The notes under the pieces: generated by a model
Told to the model about the DNA's origin: nothing
Databases searched by the model: none
The model's input: only the letters and a program-made list of their open reading frames with translations
Shown: positions 62,477 through 64,000 of the stretch, piece after piece
Layout: every line of letters starts with the position of its first letter
How positions within the stretch are numbered: position 1 is the first letter of the stretch
Source of the DNA: an uncultured Gemmiger sp.
Lineage (GTDB): Bacteria; Bacillota; Clostridia; Oscillospirales; Ruminococcaceae
Reading direction: 5' to 3'
Length of the DNA stretch: 64,000 nt
NCBI GenBank assembly: GCA_944382785.1
Contig: CALWNO010000009.1
Location: forward strand, 1-64,000
Program-made: the position numbers and the translations under genes

Positions 62477-63622
62477 ATGGAAAACAAATACGCTTCCCTT
62501 TTCGGCGCCAAAAAGCTGGGATTCGGTATGATGCGCCTGCCCATGATCAAACAGGCAGACGGTTCCGAAATCGTGGACACCGAACAGGTCTGCCAGATGG
62601 TGGACGAGTTCCTGGAACGAGGATTTTGCTACTTTGACACCGCCCACGGGTATTTGGACGGCAAGAGCGAACTGGCGGTGCGGGACTGTCTGACCAGCCG
62701 GTATCCCCGGGACCGGTATATTCTGACCGACAAGCTGACTTCTTCCTTCTTCAAGAGCGAAGCCGACATCCGGCCTTTGTGTGAGAGCCAGCTGAAAGCC
62801 TGCGGCGTAGACTATTTTGACTTTTATCTTCTCCACTCGGTCACCGCCGACAACTACGACCACTACCTCAACTGTCGCGCCTTTGAGGTCGCCCAGCAGC
62901 TGAAAGCGGAGGGCCTGGTGCGGCATGTGGGTTTTTCCTTCCATGACAAGCCGGACCTGCTGCGGCGCATCCTGACCGAGCATCCGGAGATCGAGGTGGT
63001 ACAGCTGCAGTTCAACTACGCCGACTATGAGGACCCCGGCGTGCAGAGCCGTGCCAACTATGAGGTCTGCCAGGAATTCGGCAAGCCGGTCATTGTTATG
63101 GAACCGGTAAAGGGCGGACGCCTGGCCAGCCTGATTCCCGAAGCCGCCCGGATCTTTGCCGACCTGCACGGCGGCAGCGCCGCCAGCTATGCGGTGCGGT
63201 TTGCGGCCAGCTATGAGGACACCGGCATGATCCTCAGCGGCATGAGTACCCTGGAGCAGATGCGGGACAACCTGAGCTACATGCAGTCCTTCACCCCGCT
63301 GACCGGTGCCGAGAGGGCAGCGGTCTCTCAGGTATGCACCCTGCTGCACCGGCAGGACACCATCCCCTGCACCAACTGCCGGTACTGTGTGGCGGGCTGC
63401 CCCAAAGAGATCCTGATCCCCGACCTGTTTGCCTGCCTGAATGCCAAAAAGCAGTACAAGGACTGGAACAGTGATTTTTACTACGAAGTGAACACCAACG
63501 GCCACGGCAAGGCTTCCGACTGCATCAAGTGCGGCCAGTGCGAGCATGTGTGTCCGCAGCACCTGCCTATCCGGGAACTGCTGGTTCAGGCCGCGGCCAC
63601 CTTTGAGAAGGCGGAAACCTGA
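62477..63622 (+). CDS. Aldo/keto reductase with C-terminal 4Fe-4S domain (second copy)
   Basis: 381 aa. AKR barrel with GFGMMRLPM, YFDTAHGYLDGKSE (catalytic Asp and Tyr), TDKL (Lys) and YLLHSV (His). The C-terminal 100 residues carry CTNCRYCVAGC and CIKCGQCEHVC, two four-cysteine clusters for 4Fe-4S centres. This is the larger type (COG1453) widespread in gut Firmicutes; natural substrates are unknown. CGGAGG lies before the ATG at 62477; the frame open back to 62420 runs through the upstream terminator. It differs clearly in sequence from the protein at 39517-40530. Confidence 0.92.
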   Translation: MENKYASLFGAKKLGFGMMRLPMIKQADGSEIVDTEQVCQMVDEFLERGFCYFDTAHGYLDGKSELAVRDCLTSRYPRDRYILTDKLTSSFFKSEADIRPLCESQLKACGVDYFDFYLLHSVTADNYDHYLNCRAFEVAQQLKAEGLVRHVGFSFHDKPDLLRRILTEHPEIEVVQLQFNYADYEDPGVQSRANYEVCQEFGKPVIVMEPVKGGRLASLIPEAARIFADLHGGSAASYAVRFAASYEDTGMILSGMSTLEQMRDNLSYMQSFTPLTGAERAAVSQVCTLLHRQDTIPCTNCRYCVAGCPKEILIPDLFACLNAKKQYKDWNSDFYYEVNTNGHGKASDCIKCGQCEHVCPQHLPIRELLVQAAATFEKAET

Positions 63623-63686
63623 TTTTCCGTTTTTCTGCTGCGCACCGGTTCCCTGCTTTTCCTCTGCCGGGTCCATACATAAACAA

Positions 63687-63720
63687 AAGGCCGCTGCCCT
63701 TTGCGGGGCAGCGGCCTTCT
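63687..63720. terminator. Bidirectional terminator between the aldo/keto reductase gene and rplL
   Basis: 13-bp stem AAGGCCGCTGCCC (63687-63699) / GGGCAGCGGCCTT (63706-63718), A-rich on the left and TTCTT on the right. Confidence 0.9.
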
Positions 63721-63741
63721 TAACTGTATGAGGAAAAAAGC

Positions 63742-64000
63742 TTACTTCAGTTCGACCTTGGCGCCGACTTCTTCCAGCTTCTTCTGCATCTCTTCGGCCT
63801 CAGCCTTCGGAGCCTGCTCCTTCAGCTTGGCTTCGGGAGTCTCAACCAGCTTCTTGGCTTCCATCAGGGAAGCGCCGGTCAGTTCCTTAACAGCCTTGAT
63901 GACCTGCATCTTGTTGGCGCCAACTTCCTTCAGGATGACGTCGAATTCGGTCTTCTCTTCTTCAGCGGGAGCAGCAGCAGCGCCGGCAGCAGGAGCAGCG
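63742..64000 (-). CDS. rplL: 50S ribosomal protein bL7/L12, 5' part cut by the window edge
   Basis: The minus strand encodes about 86 C-terminal codons ending VGAKVELK and TAA (63742-63744). The Ala/Pro-rich hinge ([10 protein letters not shown]) and the C-terminal factor-binding domain ([26 protein letters not shown], listed here only as the family block, then EAKKLVE and [11 protein letters not shown]) identify L7/L12. It forms the ribosomal stalk that recruits translation GTPases. In Firmicutes it follows rplJ, which would lie outside the window. Confidence 0.96.
   Translation of the reverse strand, partial: AAPAAGAAAAPAEEEKTEFDVILKEVGANKMQVIKAVKELTGASLMEAKKLVETPEAKLKEQAPKAEAEEMQKKLEEVGAKVELK

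Noticed and set aside
1-64000. tRNA or rRNA genes, IS elements, prophage, attachment sites, CRISPR arrays
   Set aside because: Looked for cloverleaf-like GTTC/TTCGA pieces, transposase or integrase motifs and spaced repeats; found none convincing by eye.

Overview
The window is a chromosomal segment of a Gram-positive anaerobe, most likely of the Oscillospiraceae/Ruminococcaceae (Faecalibacterium, Gemmiger or Subdoligranulum-like). This is an inference. It rests on the Firmicute gene orders rimP-nusA-ylxR-ylxQ-infB-rbfA-nrnA-truB-ribF and asp23-DAK kinase-recG, on T-box and TPP control, on IreB and LCP proteins, on an alpha2-type GlyRS, on strong AGGAGG ribosome sites, and on G/C-rich third codon positions. 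It is almost wholly coding, with 52 genes in many short operons. Ribosomal protein genes are cut at both ends (bL21 on the left, bL7/L12 on the right). No tRNA, rRNA, insertion sequence, prophage or CRISPR array was seen.

Layout. 1-2.3 kb: start of rplU with a structured leader, then a divergent GT-C-like membrane protein of lower GC. 2.3-15.2 kb (minus): the rimP-to-ribF translation operon. It starts with a promoter and a leader that ends in an intrinsic terminator, and is followed by a second promoter for two M16 peptidase homologues, lgt and folD. 15.3-17.9 kb (minus): an AlgI/AlgJ-like O-acetylation pair. 17.9-23.3 kb: M29 aminopeptidase, a small membrane protein, glyS and murC. 23.3-26.6 kb (minus): an ABC importer of the TrpXYZ type under a complete T-box leader.

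26.7-39.3 kb (minus) is the most unusual part and is devoted largely to the envelope. It holds an LCP-type protein with a very long C-terminal extension, a membrane protein, an FtsW/RodA protein, a 1124-residue SpoIID-like protein, then cinA, thiI and a cysteine desulfurase. The SpoIID protein carries on its cytoplasmic side a degenerate copy of the last two thirds of CinA, which is encoded just upstream. Outside the membrane it carries what looks like a sortase B fold without its catalytic residues. The LCP extension resembles an erythromycin-esterase-like domain that has also lost its key residues. The ftsW ribosome site lies inside the terminator hairpin of the upstream gene.

39.5-64 kb: an iron-sulfur aldo/keto reductase; proC-proB-proA; a sigma factor with a translationally coupled membrane partner; a GH25 lysozyme with a Thr-Pro stalk; a compact glycogen branching enzyme; thiT under a TPP riboswitch; an AlkD-like glycosylase; an N-acetylglucosamine PTS with nagB and nagA; ireB; a D,D-carboxypeptidase; recG, a DAK kinase and asp23; a CBS protein; a second iron-sulfur aldo/keto reductase; and the end of rplL.

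Functionally the window joins translation factors, cell-envelope building and remodelling, amino-sugar and proline metabolism, and tryptophan and thiamine uptake.
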